A DNA stretch of 64,000 bases from Bugula neritina (GCA_964035545.1 OZ037767.1:27141628-27205627), one strand, 5' to 3'. Numbered from the stretch's first letter, positions 1-63,806 are shown. The notes: a model not told the origin generated them from the sequence alone. Made by a program: numbers and translations.

Positions 1-316
1 TATTTTGGTTAAAAATTTTTCTAATAACACAATGTTTTTTTATTAGAATTCATTCAACTCGATCCAATATCGAATTTTAAAGTTCTATCAATGGTTTTAT
101 TTGTTTTAGCTTAATATTAAAAATAAATGTACTGTTTCTATATTGAATTTTACAGTATATAATTATTATATTTATTAGCATATATTTTTATTAGAGTTAA
201 CACATCCGGATAAGAATTGAGTAGTATAACTATTCAAGTACTAAAATTCTTCTTGTGATTTAAAACAACATAGCTGGTGTTATTTGTACGCTTTTAATTC
301 CCAATCTTTTTCACAG

Positions 317-3239
317 GCGGCATCCCCACTGATGGTAAGCAGAGTTCTTAATAAGAATTTTATTGTTCTGTTTGATAATTCTGCTGCCGCTTAAACTCCG
401 TAATTATAATTTACCATATTGTTGTACTTTGCTAAGTGTAATGTGCTGTGCTTCTCTCTCTATTCTTCTCTATTTCTTTTTGTTTATCTATTTTTGTGGT
501 TTTAAAAAGTTCTTTCCATTCAGCAATGAATCACGCAGCTATACTTTTCTATTACACTGTGACACTGTGTTATTTTTTTTATCTTTCATGTTGTTATTTT
601 AATCTTTTCACTCAAAATTGGCTTAGGCACTAGTATTTTGTTGACCAAAAAAGGTTTTTGACACTAGTATTAATTATTTTTACAAAAACTTTACTAAAAG
701 CGGTAACTTCACTCAATACACTCATAGCACACTTCTATCTTCTATGACACAAGGCTGTTGCTCTGACCTACAGAAACTCATTAGAATTTAGTCTCAAATG
801 CTTCATTGGTATAAAATGTGTTAAGTGGCACTTTAAATGTCCGGCAATACTCCTAGATAAGTTTTTTCAGCATAATGTTGCAAATATGGCATTAAAATAT
901 TAGTAGTTTACAAATTTTGAAATAAAAAGATAAATAATTGTTCCTGATAGTCACATTTAATATTTCAGGTCGGCCTCATTACTGCAAGCATAGTCGGAAA
1001 GTATTTACTATTGGTTATGAAAACAATGTTACTAATAAATGGCAATAATAGTAAAAATCGGTTGGTTGCTATAAGGCTGTCTTGAATTTATACCCGAAAA
1101 TGTTGATCACGAAAAACATGTTGACGATGAAAAGGTTCACTAGAAGCATTGTTGAAACATACCTTTTTAAAAGATTATTAAAAGGGGCAGCCATGGTCTA
1201 GTGGTTAGAGCGCTGGCCTAGTAAACACAAGGTCAGTGGTTTGAATCCCAGTAAAGGCCATTAGTACTTCTGTACCACAATAGCAAACAAGTCCTTAGCT
1301 CGCTGTCGAAAATAAATCCTTTTCATTTGGAGTTCTTACAGAGATAACAGCTAGAAGCTCAAGTGAGCTCTTATAAAAGGATTATTGAAATTATGCTATG
1401 TTACAATTTTATCTGTAATAACTTCATTTCTAGCTGCAACGTTAGTGAAGAAAGGGGATACCATGGGATGGGGAGTTATCTTCCCTGATGATGATTTGTC
1501 TGACTCTGAAGAACAAATTGTGCTGTGTTACCTCACCATCAACAGAAACGTTATTCTAACTCGTGCCTTAATACAGCCAGCTGGTGGACTCCATGCCACT
1601 GTGGTCCTTCCATATGGATGTATGTTTACTTTGCTTCTTCCTTTAATTATTATTAGTACATTTAGATCTACTGTGTATATAGTACAGTTGTGTTTATACA
1701 GTATATAGTACAGTTGTGTATACTGTATATAGTACCGTTGTGTATACTGCATATAGTATAGTTGTGTATACTGTGTATAGTATAGTTGCGTATACTGTAT
1801 ATAGTATAGTTGTGTATACTGTATATAGTACAGTTGTGTATACTGTATATCGTATAGTTGTGTATACTGTATATCGTATAGTTGTGTATACTGCGTATAG
1901 TACATTTGTGTATATTGTATATAGTAAAATTGTGTATATCATTACTACAATATCTGTAGGCGAGAAAGTACGACTGGTGTTTGATGCATTGACTATTGGC
2001 ACTCATCCGTTCACTCGTCAGAATGTCCAGCAACTGTACAAGGAAGCCCAGACTGTTATTGAGGAGGAGAAAAGGGCTATAGCCTTAGGTAAAAAGTAGG
2101 GGCTGACTTTGGTCTATATTTTATTGTTGGAAAATCCAGGCTGGGCTGAAGTTACAGCTAGTCAAGTCAATGACTAACCAAGTCAAGTCATGTTCAAGTT
2201 AATCAATCACTCATGTCAGCTGTAGTCGATTTACGTTGACTTAATACATTAAGAACAAAGTTGAAGTATATTACAGGCTAGATACAGAGACAACTATGGT
2301 ATGCATTACATACAGGTATACACATACACAAATGCATGTGGTCCATGAGTTAGTTTATATAATATTAATTTAAAAGCGTACATACAATTTATAAAACTTA
2401 GTGTGTAGTTACCTGCATTTGGCTGCCTGAATAAAAATAATAAATGTATATTTTTAGGTCGAGCTATTCTGAAATTATTATTTATATATGTATTTGATAA
2501 ATAACAAAAAAGTTAAAGATGACCACCCTAATACAGGTCAAATGAATTGTAGTAACCATGAAATGTTTCTAATTACAGTTGAAATTATTGATTACAGGAG
2601 TTTTTATTGAAATTCTGCTAAATTGTAATGGTTTGCGCCATTTATCTAAATACTTACTATTATTGCTATCAAAAACTAAATAAGTTAACTTAGCACTTTG
2701 ACTTGTGGAATTGTTTAGGATTTGCTGCAAATCAATCAAAATTTCCAAATCAAGATGAATAAAATAAATTGATTAATCAAGTAAAGGCTTTTAGCTAATC
2801 AACCCTGGTCAAGAAACTTTAAGCACTTAAGTAATTAATACTCTAGTTATTTTGACTTAGACTTAACTCTGTGAAAATAGCAAGTTTTCTGTAGCAAGCA
2901 TGTATCTCATAATTCACGAAAGTTTACTAAGTAAACTATCTAACCCCTAGAGCACAGCTGCTCTCTCATTAATGTATTTCATATTTTAATTAAATTTTAA
3001 AACTAGGGTTTCTATTTCAGCATATGATATATTAGTTTATTAAAATATTATAATTAATTGTAGGATTGGAACTGCCTTTTGAGCACAAGAGATTACAAGA
3101 TTTTTACAAACCTCTACCTGATTCTGAGGGTGGGGTGGGTTCAACCCCCCACCCTCTTGGAGGAGAAGATGATTTTGGAGTACACACCGCTGACGAGTTT
3201 GTAAATCATAAAAAGTCAAAAATGTGTACAATTTTATGA
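317..3239 (+). CDS. SPRY-domain protein, 3' part of gene (5' end outside window)
   Basis: Three firm exons: 1434-1619, 1960-2088 and 3064-3239 (TGA 3237-3239). They are joined in phase 1, with acceptors tttctag, tctgtag and attgtag and donors gtatgt and gtaaaa. Two weaker upstream exons, 317-334 (18 nt) and 969-1013 (donor gttatg), are also phase 1-1 and keep the frame open. The translation holds KKGDTMGWGVIFP, which matches the GD-x-(I/M)-G-x-G-(V/I) strand of SPRY domains, then a Thr/Val-rich strand and EKVRLVF near the end of the fold. SPRYD3 is the closest family I recall, but this is not certain. After the SPRY region comes a helical, charged stretch (residues like QQLYKEAQTVIEEEKR) and a low-complexity linker. 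The protein ends KKSKMCTIL, a polybasic run followed by a CaaX box. SPRY domains bind protein partners; no enzyme activity is implied. Confidence 0.6.
1184..1360 (+). repeat. tRNA-derived SINE copy
   Basis: The 5' head has a Pol III A box (TGGTCTAGTGGTTAGAG) and a B box (GGTTTGAATCC) at tRNA-like spacing. The body shares 'ccttagctcgctgt' and 'ttcttacagagataac' with copies at about 6005, 9893, 10746, 39824 and 40952. It lies in an intron of the SPRY gene. It does not fold as a tRNA through the anticodon arm. Confidence 0.8.
1683..1940 (+). repeat. 24-bp minisatellite filling a small intron
   Basis: About ten copies of a 24-nt unit resembling tatactgtatatagtatag plus ttgtg fill nearly the whole 340-nt intron between the SPRY exons 1434-1619 and 1960-2088. 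Because 24 is a multiple of three and the unit lacks stops in several frames, it produces long spurious ORFs on both strands. Confidence 0.9.
2944..2968 (-). repeat. Short SINE head fragment
   Basis: The string aacccctagagcacagctgc is the reverse complement of the A-box end of the SINE family (compare aacccctaaaccatggctgc near 10058). Only the head is recognisable. Confidence 0.4.
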
Positions 3240-3556
3240 TAGTGGCTGCTTTCATTTGGTAATAGCTGTTGCAATTCTTATATACTCTGAATCTCATATC
3301 TGGAATCTCACAACTAAACCGATCTCATACCTGTTTTTATTATGATATATGATATTATAATAGTTCCTATTTTTAAAATCAAATTTTGTATCAACTGTAT
3401 ATCTGTAAATAGAGCCTTTGTTTCCATTACTCGCAACCGTTGGAAGATAAATATTTTATAGTGTTTTTATTTATATGGTCATTAGTGAATTTCCTTGAAT
3501 GAAATGTCATTTCTTTACTACTTCATACAAATTATTTTGTGTTACTTATTTATTTT

Positions 3557-3562
3557 AATAAA
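3557..3562 (+). terminator. Candidate polyadenylation signal of the SPRY gene
   Basis: The hexamer AATAAA lies about 320 nt after the TGA at 3239. The interval is AT-rich without other coding signs. AATAAA is common in DNA of this composition, so this is only a candidate. Confidence 0.35.
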
Positions 3563-3763
3563 CTTTTCTAACAGATTTTAAATTAGTTTCTAGATATTTT
3601 TATGGATAATCCAGTTGTCATATCATAAAAATAATTTTTCGCATAAACAATTATTTTAGTTATACTGCACATTGTAAATTAACATACATAGAGTAAGTTA
3701 GATATATTATGTTACACACTAGAATGTACAACTAGGTTTGTGTTACATAATATAATAGATATG

Positions 3764-3879
3764 GATTGAAAAAATTCTTAAATTTGAGGAAGTTCGTGGT
3801 CGAACTGTCTTTCTGACCAATAAAACTCAAGTAACAGCTATACAAATACGAGAACGTAGAGTTAGAGCCCCAATAACAT
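3764..3879 (+). other. Orphan open exon-like segment
   Basis: An open frame follows a possible acceptor (ataatag) and runs to a perfect donor (acat|gtaagt, ending in phase 1). The translation includes KFEEVRGRTVFLTN and QVTAIQIRERRV, and looks less like AT-rich noise than its surroundings. It cannot be spliced in phase to the next gene's exon at 4950, because that junction would read TGA. It could be an unrelated small gene, an alternative exon or an exon relic. I do not recognise a family. Confidence 0.2.
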
Positions 3880-4466
3880 GTAAGTTTTTTTAATGCTAGC
3901 CTCGGTTATCAATAAAAAAAATTCTTGCATAAGAAATAAAGGAAAAAAATGCTAATGAATACACAACACATTTCAGTTTTTCGCAGTTTTAGCCCAAATT
4001 CCGCATAAACATCAGAAGGATAATATTATGATAGCAAGTTGTAATTACTTTTTAGGATTTTAGACCATCAACTTTATTGAAGAAATAAAACCAATATAAG
4101 CTGTATCTGTCACTCAGTAACTATTTCAAATGAAGAGTAATATATTTGCCTATCACCACTTTTAATGTACTTGACATAACATATTTATCACATACAGATA
4201 TTAGTTTAAGAGCAATGCACTTGTTACAAATGAATGCAATTGCAGTAAGTGTAGCTATGGATGTTTCCACATTATTTAGAAAGAAAATTTGTAATTTTAG
4301 AAAATTAATCTCTTGCTGTCATTAAGTTTATCTATTTCAAGACTTGGCTCTATGCGTGCAATTAGCTTAAGTGATGCTCCACAATAATTGTATGTGGTTT
4401 GAAGATTTGTATCTGCGAGTAGCGGTTTATTCGGAGAACTGAGCATCAGAAGAGAAGGCTCAGAAA

Positions 4467-7400
4467 ATGAAGCTGCTCCTTTATATCTTACTTGCCCTCG
4501 GCTTACACTTTACAGGCTAGTAAACATTTTCTTTTAATTATGTATATTATATGTTAGAGAAAAGTTGGTAGCTGAATTAGCCTTGCTATAATATAGTGTA
4601 TTACTGTGAATAACAATTATATTACCTGTGTTTTGCACTCCAGTCTGCATGCAAAGTTATGTTTTTGGTTTGAGTTGTTAACAGCCTTAGGGTGTCGCAC
4701 AATGTTACAAAGCTTCTATATAGCTTAACATTATGCAACTAGATATAGCTAGCATTTTTCAGAGCAATATTAAAAATAAATTGTTTTTATGCATGATAAT
4801 ATGGCATTATATTACTTCTTAAAAAAGAATTATTATAATATATAATCTTAATGTTAAAAAGATTAAGTTACTTTCAACAATTATTTACCAAAACCATTAC
4901 ATTCTTGCCTAAACTGTCTCATTTCTACATGCAAATTACTTTACTGCAGGATGTGAAGGCACTAGCACACTCACTTTAACAAACCAAGTGAGATCTCTCT
5001 CTAGCTTTGCTGAGTCTAAATTATCGCTACAAGCTAAAGAAGTTAGCATATGCTTCTGGTGGAGGATGTTTGCTGATGATTTGTACGAAGACACGCAAGT
5101 TATCATAGCAACGGATGAAGAAGGTAGAAACATTCTAGTAAAAATTAAACTCTAAATTCAGTAACATAGCTGCTTTCTTGGTTTAAATTTTTACTAGCAG
5201 AATAACTGTAGAGTTGACATCACGTTTCATATATTATTTTTTATTTGCCATGCTTGGAAAAATTGCTTTTCAGTTTCATTTTAATGCATATTGAAAATGC
5301 CTTTTTCTAAATGACAACTAGTGCCTAGCACATATTTTCTGATCAAATATCTATTACACATAACAATTAATTTACTTGCGAGCAATAGCTTAAGATCTAA
5401 AAGGTATTTATTATAACGCTGCTAGACTCACTTAATAAATTCTGCAGATGCTATTTATGGGAAAACCAAAGTCTAGGAAATGTTGAGTTACTATTGAAAA
5501 AAATTAGAAAAAAGAATGTGTTACATCATTCAACTCTTTAAGCAGTTGAAATTCTAACTTTTTGTCACTATTAATTCCTATTGATAGCTGCATAATATGA
5601 TTATAGATTCTAAACACCCAAGTTTATTGAAAATAAGCAGAAAAAGTGGAAAAGGAGTATTTCTGACATGGCTAGGAGTGACCTCTGACCTTGTGACTTA
5701 CCTGTCTGCAGCCGGAGAGTGGGTTTATTATTGTTTTGCTGTCACGCCTTTCGTGGAGGCAGAGGACTGGCTCTTCAGGGTGAGGTGTTGTATAAATAGT
5801 ACTAGGTTTTATTAAACAACAATTTAGTGAACTAAATTCAAATGTAATTTAAATAAAATATTGTAATACAAGTCACAAGAAGCAATATATTATTGCTTTA
5901 TAAAGCAAAATTGGCATACTAAATTTTTATTTTAGTTTTGAAACTGTTTTAGAAACACAAAATCCAGGATCACTAATTTGTAATAAAAACCCCGTGTTTG
6001 TTTTAAGTCTCCATTTCTGTGAGAACCCCTGATGGTAGAAGTTTGTTTAAGCAGGCTAAGAACTTATTTTTACTATAGCACAAGGTGAATTATGATCGAA
6101 TGCATCCCAATTCCTGACATCCCTCTCCCGAGATTCGAACCCATGACCCTGTGCTTACTAAGGCACCACTCTGGTCTCTATCCTACAGCTACCCCTATAG
6201 TTACTATTGATTTATGCTCTACTGAAATGCTGTGTCTAAGAACTCAACTGATATTACAGGCAATCGCTGCTGTTGCTGATGTACATGCAGCAGACGGTTC
6301 AATACAGATGGTGGCGGGATTTTCTTGCTCTAGGCGCTTCGATTTGGTAGACGATCAGGTTGAAATAGATAAAGTTAAAAACTCAAGGCTGCTAGTTTTT
6401 ACAGATGGAGGTATGTTAGAGTTTAAGACATGCTGCTGTGGTTCTAATCCAATACTGCAAAATATACTAGTGGGACAAATATTGATGAGTTTGAATGTCG
6501 TATTATTTGCAGTATTTTATAATAAATAAAATTACCAAAATATCAAATCAGAGGTAGGTGCAGTAATGGAGAAATTGAGAAAAGCTTGGGTTTTAGATTA
6601 GAATTGTAGCAAAAGAAGTTATGTTCTCGTAAGAATTTCAAACCACATCCCAAACCAAAATCTGTAAAAAAATTTGAAGACCTTGGACAACCCAATTTCT
6701 CCACTAGTGCACCTAAATGTCAAATCAGCCAATTGCTCATAGACATGGAAATTGCCTTTCAACACGTTTTAACTTGTGTCTCTTCTATTTGTTTTAGCAG
6801 ACGGGACGGCTACTGGATCAGTGCAGTGTCTCAACATTTGGAAGACGACTCTTAGTCTATCAGATGTACGTGCATATGCTAGCTGTGAACATACTGGTGA
6901 TGAGTTCAGCATGGTTGATGAGGAAATTACATTACAAGGAAATGCTACAATGGCTATGGAGCCTATGCCATTAAATGCAAAAACTCAACTGACCACAAAA
7001 ACTACAACACCAACTGCTGCAATAACAACAACTACTACAATGACAACACCAACCACTGCATTAACAACAACAACTACAATGACAACACCAACTACTACAA
7101 TAATAATACCAACTATTGTAATAGCACCAACTACTGCAATAATAACAATACCAACTACTACAGCAATTGCCACATCTACCACATCTGTCACCACTATTTC
7201 ATCTGCCGGTATAAGTTTGACTGCAACCAGAAAGGTTCCTGAGCAGAAAGCAGGATGCGCTGAAAGAGACCCTACCACCACTGAAAGATATGCCACACTT
7301 ACTGAATTGGGTGTGTACATATGTATATTCACTATAATAAATATGTACATGTAGGTACATATATAAGTTCTAGGAACACATAATTATGCACAGTACGCCA

Positions 7401-8025
7401 ATTGTGCATTTAAGCCACCTTGTACATACTTTAAATAATATTTTATTTTAAATAATCCTATAGAGTTCTGACTTCTTTTTATTTTTGGTTCATTTTTACT
7501 TCTTAAGGCCAGTATTTACACTGAATTTCGCAACATGTTTTCATGTCTGTAATAACCAATAAATCAATCAATCAATACAAGTTATCATTTTTGTACGCAT
7601 TGTTTAATTCCTGTAAAAAAACGTTTGCCCCCACTGGGATTCGAACCACAGACATCGGGTTTGCAAGCTAGCGTGCTAACCATTGCATCACAGAAGTTAC
7701 TGAGTAATCCAAGCACTGCAGTTCCGTATTGACAGATTGCAACCCATTGTTAGAAATGATTTAATGATAACCCTCGAATATTTATTTTCCAGACAATGGA
7801 AAATGGATCAAGTTTACAAGGAAAGATAACTCAATAATGGTTGGCCCAACAGAAGATTACTCAAGTTGCCCAAGTCAGTTAAGTTGCCTGGGTCTTTGTA
7901 TTTCTAAAGGATGTCGCTACGCCAACTTTGATCGGAAAAGAAAGATGTGTGAGCTAGGAATGGGCACGACCACATGTAGGCCTTTATACTATAAAGAGGG
8001 TACTACAAATTATTATCTAGAATAA
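4467..8025 (+). CDS. Secreted LamG/pentraxin-like, Thr-rich, PAN-domain protein
   Basis: Six exons: 4467-4515, 4950-5123, 5607-5779, 6260-6410, 6798-7310 and 7793-8025 (TAA at 8023-8025), about 430 residues. Residues 1-17 (MKLLLYILLALGLHFTG) are a signal peptide. Residues about 18-205 look like a concanavalin-fold LamG/pentraxin domain: VSICFWW in the first part and GSVQCLNIW followed by LSLSDVRAY at the end, the usual close of LamG_3-type domains. Residues about 245-320 are almost pure Thr/Pro/Ile/Val and should be O-glycosylated. The last exon has six or more Cys in a PAN/apple-like pattern (CLGLCISKGC, then CELG). The first intron would need a GC donor (ACAG|GCTAGT); the others are GT-AG. 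AATAAA overlaps the stop codon at 8021-8026. The ligand is unknown. The product is extracellular, perhaps mucus, hemolymph or matrix. The domain calls are by motif only. Confidence 0.7.
6005..6195 (-). repeat. tRNA-derived SINE copy inside the LamG/PAN gene
   Basis: A reverse-oriented copy: the tail motif gagaacccctgatgg comes first, then the shared body ggctaagaacttatt, then the B box reverse complement gattcgaacc and the A-box end. It ends about 65 nt before the exon at 6260, so it lies close to that exon's acceptor. Confidence 0.75.
7626..7695 (-). repeat. tRNA-like element, distinct from the main SINE family
   Basis: The reverse strand has an A-box-like segment (TGCAATGGTTAGCACGC) and a perfect B box (GGTTCGAATCC). 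The acceptor and anticodon stems do not pair. It is best read as a tRNA pseudogene or the head of a second SINE family, in the intron before the PAN exon. Confidence 0.5.
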
Positions 8026-8957
8026 ATCTTTTAAGTCGTTTGCTTCTGGTTTTCAGCAAGAATAATGTAAATTTTGTAGTTTGTAACTGTTTAAATACTA
8101 GAAAAATTTGTAATTTTGTCATATGAGTTACTGAAAATTTGTCTTTTTAAATTTCCTTGCTAATTGCCCAAAATTGCAAAATAAATATTTCTGCCATTTG
8201 AGATGTAGCATTAAATTAGTGAGTTCAAAAGTTTATTGTAAAAGGCTGTAAATTATAAAATATTCAAACTACAGTTGATCTAAATGAAAATATAATGTTA
8301 ACATAGCAGTTAAAAAAGCTTTGACTACATAAAATTAAAGCTTGCAATAACTAATGTATGGCCTTATAAATAGTTAAAAATTGTGTTAATTTTTTTCACT
8401 TGGTGTCAGCAGACTAATTTACTTCTTGGAAGGTGAGTAAGTTGAAAGAATTTTTAATTTATGCAAAGTTGATAAGCCACAGTGTTTGTGCAGCATCATA
8501 TCTTTTAATATATGTGATATTTTCTCGTGCATCATGATTTTGTATATTCTATGTTATATGTGACACAATTTTATTTATATTAGTACTTTATAATTACTAG
8601 TTTCCCTGTGAGACTTTTTTTTCTGCAATTAAGCAAAAAAAATGCTTGTTTTTTGTGTTTACATGTATCTCCAAGTATTTGAAAACAATAAAAATTAAAA
8701 ACGTTTTGTAAAAACATTAGAATTAAAAATTATCAACAGTTACAAAGCAAGTATTATTCAAATTAGTCTAATGACAAGTCAACTAACTATATAAATAAAT
8801 AGGAGCACAAAATCCCATTTGGAATATGAGATTTATAGCATTATTAGTCAAGTAACAAAGATTCATTTCAATCTAAATTATTTCAATAGAGCTGCAATAG
8901 TGACTGTGCTATATTGGCTTTCAACAGAAGAGTTCCAAGCCAATGTAAATTATAAAC

Positions 8958-9152
<195 letters not shown>

Positions 9153-9892
9153 CCATGCCTTCCTTGCCTTTTTCATGTTTGCTTTTGCTTTTGTTAAATT
9201 AGCTAAGGTTGACATTCTATAATAATAGATAATACAAGTTGTAAATGAAGGAGTTGTGTTTTCTTTGTAAAATCACTTGATTAGATAGTTGCTTTTCTAT
9301 TAAAAATTTTAGAACCTTTTCTTCAAATCATTGAAATTTATAAAAAAAGTCATGATACTTCAAAATTTAAAATACTACACTTGCTAGCTAACATCTTACT
9401 AATAAAACATAAAAAATTTCACAGCTTTTAAGTGTAAACAATTACTGATAATTGAAGTAATTTTCCAACTATCTTCATTTTAGATATACAGCTTTTCTGT
9501 TTTAAAATGCTTTTACTCTTGATATTTATGTATTCGGGAACTATTGTGTTTCACTTGAATAAAATGTGAAAACATTTTTATGTCATTCCCTCCCCTACTC
9601 TAAGTGATAACACTGATTACATATTAGGTTATTGCTGACTAATGGTTTTACACAGAGAGCTAATTATTATAACCATCATACCTGTTTAGCTGAGAGTTGG
9701 CTTACATGAATGGTATAGTTGTAGAGTAAATAGAAAAGATTAATACTAAAAGCATTATTTGTAAACGATAGTGAATATTACTTGAAGAATATAATCAATG
9801 AGGAGATAACTTTTTAGTAATAAATTCTATCAATTACAGCTTATATTTAACTGTAGAAAAGCAGTTTACAGAAAAAAATTTACACAAGTTTA

Positions 9893-10079
9893 TAGTCACC
9901 ATCCCAATGAAAACCCCTGATAGAAAGGGTTTTTGTAAAGTAGGCTAAGAACTTATTCATATGTGACACAGGAGTTATTATGACTGAACTAACACTACCA
10001 ATAGCCTTTACTGGGATTTAAACCCATAACCACAGGCTTACTAAAGCAGCTCTCTAACCCCTAAACCATGGCTGCTCTA
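9893..10079 (-). repeat. tRNA-derived SINE copy
   Basis: Reverse copy with gaaaacccctgatagaaagg, ggctaagaacttattcatat, a decayed B box (gggatttaaacccat) and aacccctaaaccatggctgc at the head end. It is a close relative of the copy at 10746. Confidence 0.8.
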
Positions 10080-10745
10080 TAGAAAAGCAGTTTGCAGAAA
10101 GAAATTAAATCCAGTGATAAAAGCATATCAGGTTAAATTCTACAATCCCAAGATTGTTTCAACAGACTTGAAAGATGAGAAGCAGTATGATAGAGTTTTT
10201 GTATTGCTGGGCAAATTGAGTAATTAAAACATCTCTAATCTGTATGCAAACATGGCATTTAGATTAATTACTATGATTGCTACATTCGGCATAATATTTC
10301 AATTATATTTATAAAAGTTTTATCATTCATAATAATTAATGAACAACTAGTGTGCCTTTTCCTTGCATTCTATTTATACACTGCGAGGAAATGTGGCCAT
10401 GATGACTGCAGCCATTTAATAATAACAGTCATGTTTAGGCTAGATAAAACAGACACACTAAGTTTTAGTACCAGGTTCAAGTTACTCCTAGAAATGTGAC
10501 TCAACTGAGGCCTGTTACATGTTCAAACATGAGACTGCTACACAGTTTTGTTTAAATATACCAAAAATATTTGCAAATATTATTTTTAATGTGTTCTAAT
10601 TATTTAATTCTGACTAAGATGGAATGCCGTTATCATACCCAGCTACATCCTATATATGCTAATATTTTTATACATCAGTAATAATTACATAATAATATTT
10701 ACATTGCTATTAATATGATCCTAATAAAACTCACTCACACAAATT

Positions 10746-10946
10746 TATAGTCACTATCCCTAAAAAAAACCCTGATAGAAAGGGTTTTTGTTAGAACGGG
10801 CTAAGAACTTTGTTTAAATCCGCTAACGACTTATTCAGATGGGGCACAGGAGCAATTATGACTGAATGCTCTTCCTAACATCACCAATAGCCTTTGTCTG
10901 GGCTTGAACCCATGACATGCTTTAACCCCTAGACCACGGCTGCTCC
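10746..10946 (-). repeat. tRNA-derived SINE copy
   Basis: Reverse copy sharing tatagtcactatccc, accctgatagaaagggtttt, ggctaagaact and aacccctagaccacggctgc with the other members. It carries an internal insertion or duplication around ctaagaactt/ctaacgactt. Confidence 0.8.
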
Positions 10947-12970
10947 CTTAATATGATCCTAATAACTCTCTCTCTCAAAGATTTTTTTATTCCAAAAAGC
11001 TATTGCCATCAGTTGATCAGTTAAGAAAAGTTCAATAAATAATAATTATATTCTAATAAAAAAACTAAACATTGGCTCACTTTATCAGGGGCATGCTTTA
11101 CTTTACCAATTTGTATAATTTCATAAAGATTTATATATTGATCTGATTTATAAATTTCTCAAGTCAAATTTTATAACAGTTCCTACAGGAAGTTCAGTTC
11201 TTTCTTATAAATATTGTTTATAGCTAGGTTTCAAAATAAATTATTGATACAAAACTTTTAGACATTTAATTTTAGCTGTTTTATTTAGTATTTGTATTGT
11301 TAAAGGTGCCTGTTAAATAAAGCAAATAATGCACATTAATAGGCAAACAAAAATAGATCCCAGGGTCAAGAACTAACTACATATTTACAGCCTGAAGAGG
11401 ATATGCATTAAAATCTATAATTGAGCAGGTTTCCTGATAAAGTAATAAATTTAGATTTTACAGCCCAATATCTTCATTATATTAGCATGATTTCTCCAAC
11501 ATTTCTCCCACCACCTTCTGGCTGTTCACTAAGCAGCCATAAAGTTACAACCTGTATCCTGAAATTGTACTCCTAATCTAAAGATACAGTATAATAGCTT
11601 CACTGCTAATTGTGAACCAGATAAGAATAATTAGGTTTACCTGATCTATAAAATAGACGTATCTGGTTGAAAGAGGTTTCACAGTCCACAGTCATTCAAG
11701 TGGTTAATTGCCCACAGTACATGCAATATCCTGCACTGCTTTTGCCTAGAGCTATACTTCTATTAGTTCTTGAGATTTATAGACAAATTGCTTTCACCAT
11801 GCAGTTTTTTTAGATCTGCACCACTACGTATATGCATTCTATTTACAATGGTTGTTACACTCTTTTTGGGGCTTGGCTTAAAAATTATATGCTGTTACAA
11901 AACATCATTGTGGTAGCATTTTTCTGCTTTGCTCTGCATTTAAATTAGTATGTGTGTTGTAATATGATGCTAAACTAAAAAAAAATTATTGGCTCTTACC
12001 AGAAAGTGTATGGCATGTATCAGCATAATAAAATAAAATATAATAATCAAACTGTATTATCTTGCCATTTTTTTTCTTAGCTCATATAAATTATAAGACA
12101 CCTTTAAAATTTCTGTCAAGTTCGGCAAATGCAAACCAAATTTGCTATAAAATCTAAAACAAATACCAAGTTTACTAGTTTTTTTAAAATCTCAAGTAGA
12201 AAAAATTTACAGTTATTCTATGTTTTACTTTCAGCATTTCTACTAGTGTTTCTTACTTGTTATATTCAGCTGTAGTAATAGAATATTTATAACTTGATTA
12301 TTTAATTTATATTTTATAAAATTTAAACAAATTCAAAGTTTTAGCTTGAGGTTCACAGACTGCTTCCTGGCCTCTGGTGCTCAGTCTATAGAGAGACAAC
12401 ATGAGTCAGGTACAGTTGGGCAGGATACAAATATTTTTATAGCTCTAGTTCTTTTGCATGCTCTGGTATGACTGTCGTTTGATGATGTGGTTTTATAGCC
12501 CAGCAAATAAAATACCCACCATTGATGTAAGATGTTTTTACAGTTCATTGTCATAAAAGTGAGGCTTTCCAGGCTTGAGTCAAGACACGTAGTAGAAAGA
12601 GTGACCACACTGCTAAGAAAATGTAAACAATGAGTTTGTATTGGTCTACTTCACACACTATATGCTATAACACTACGTACACTGAATACTATACAGCGTG
12701 TATAGCCTAGAATCTTCACACCAACACAGCCAGTCTGTATATTCATTAATGAATATTTAGTGGGCGGTTCTCTGATGAAGTGTTTGCAGGCTTGGGAAGT
12801 CAAGCTATTCTAAGCAATTATGAAGCTGTAGAGTAGTACTGTGAGATACTATTTTACTCTCCTATTTCTTGTGGAAGATGATAAATTAGCTGCTATCTTG
12901 CTGTGACCATTTTTCTGTTTGAAACACCAAGAGTTGGCCATCACTATCACATACTGGCTGTGCTGTGACA

Positions 12971-63806
<50,836 letters not shown>

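Noticed and set aside
1528-2033. Several overlapping Tyr/Thr/Ile-rich ORFs on both strands
   Set aside because: Products of the 24-bp minisatellite in the SPRY gene intron.
6985-7350. Val/Ile-rich ORF on the - strand that looks like a membrane protein
   Set aside because: Antisense shadow of the Thr-rich codons of the LamG/PAN gene.
7626-7695. Possible functional tRNA gene on the - strand
   Set aside because: A and B boxes are present, but the acceptor and anticodon stems do not pair, so it is listed as a tRNA-like repeat.
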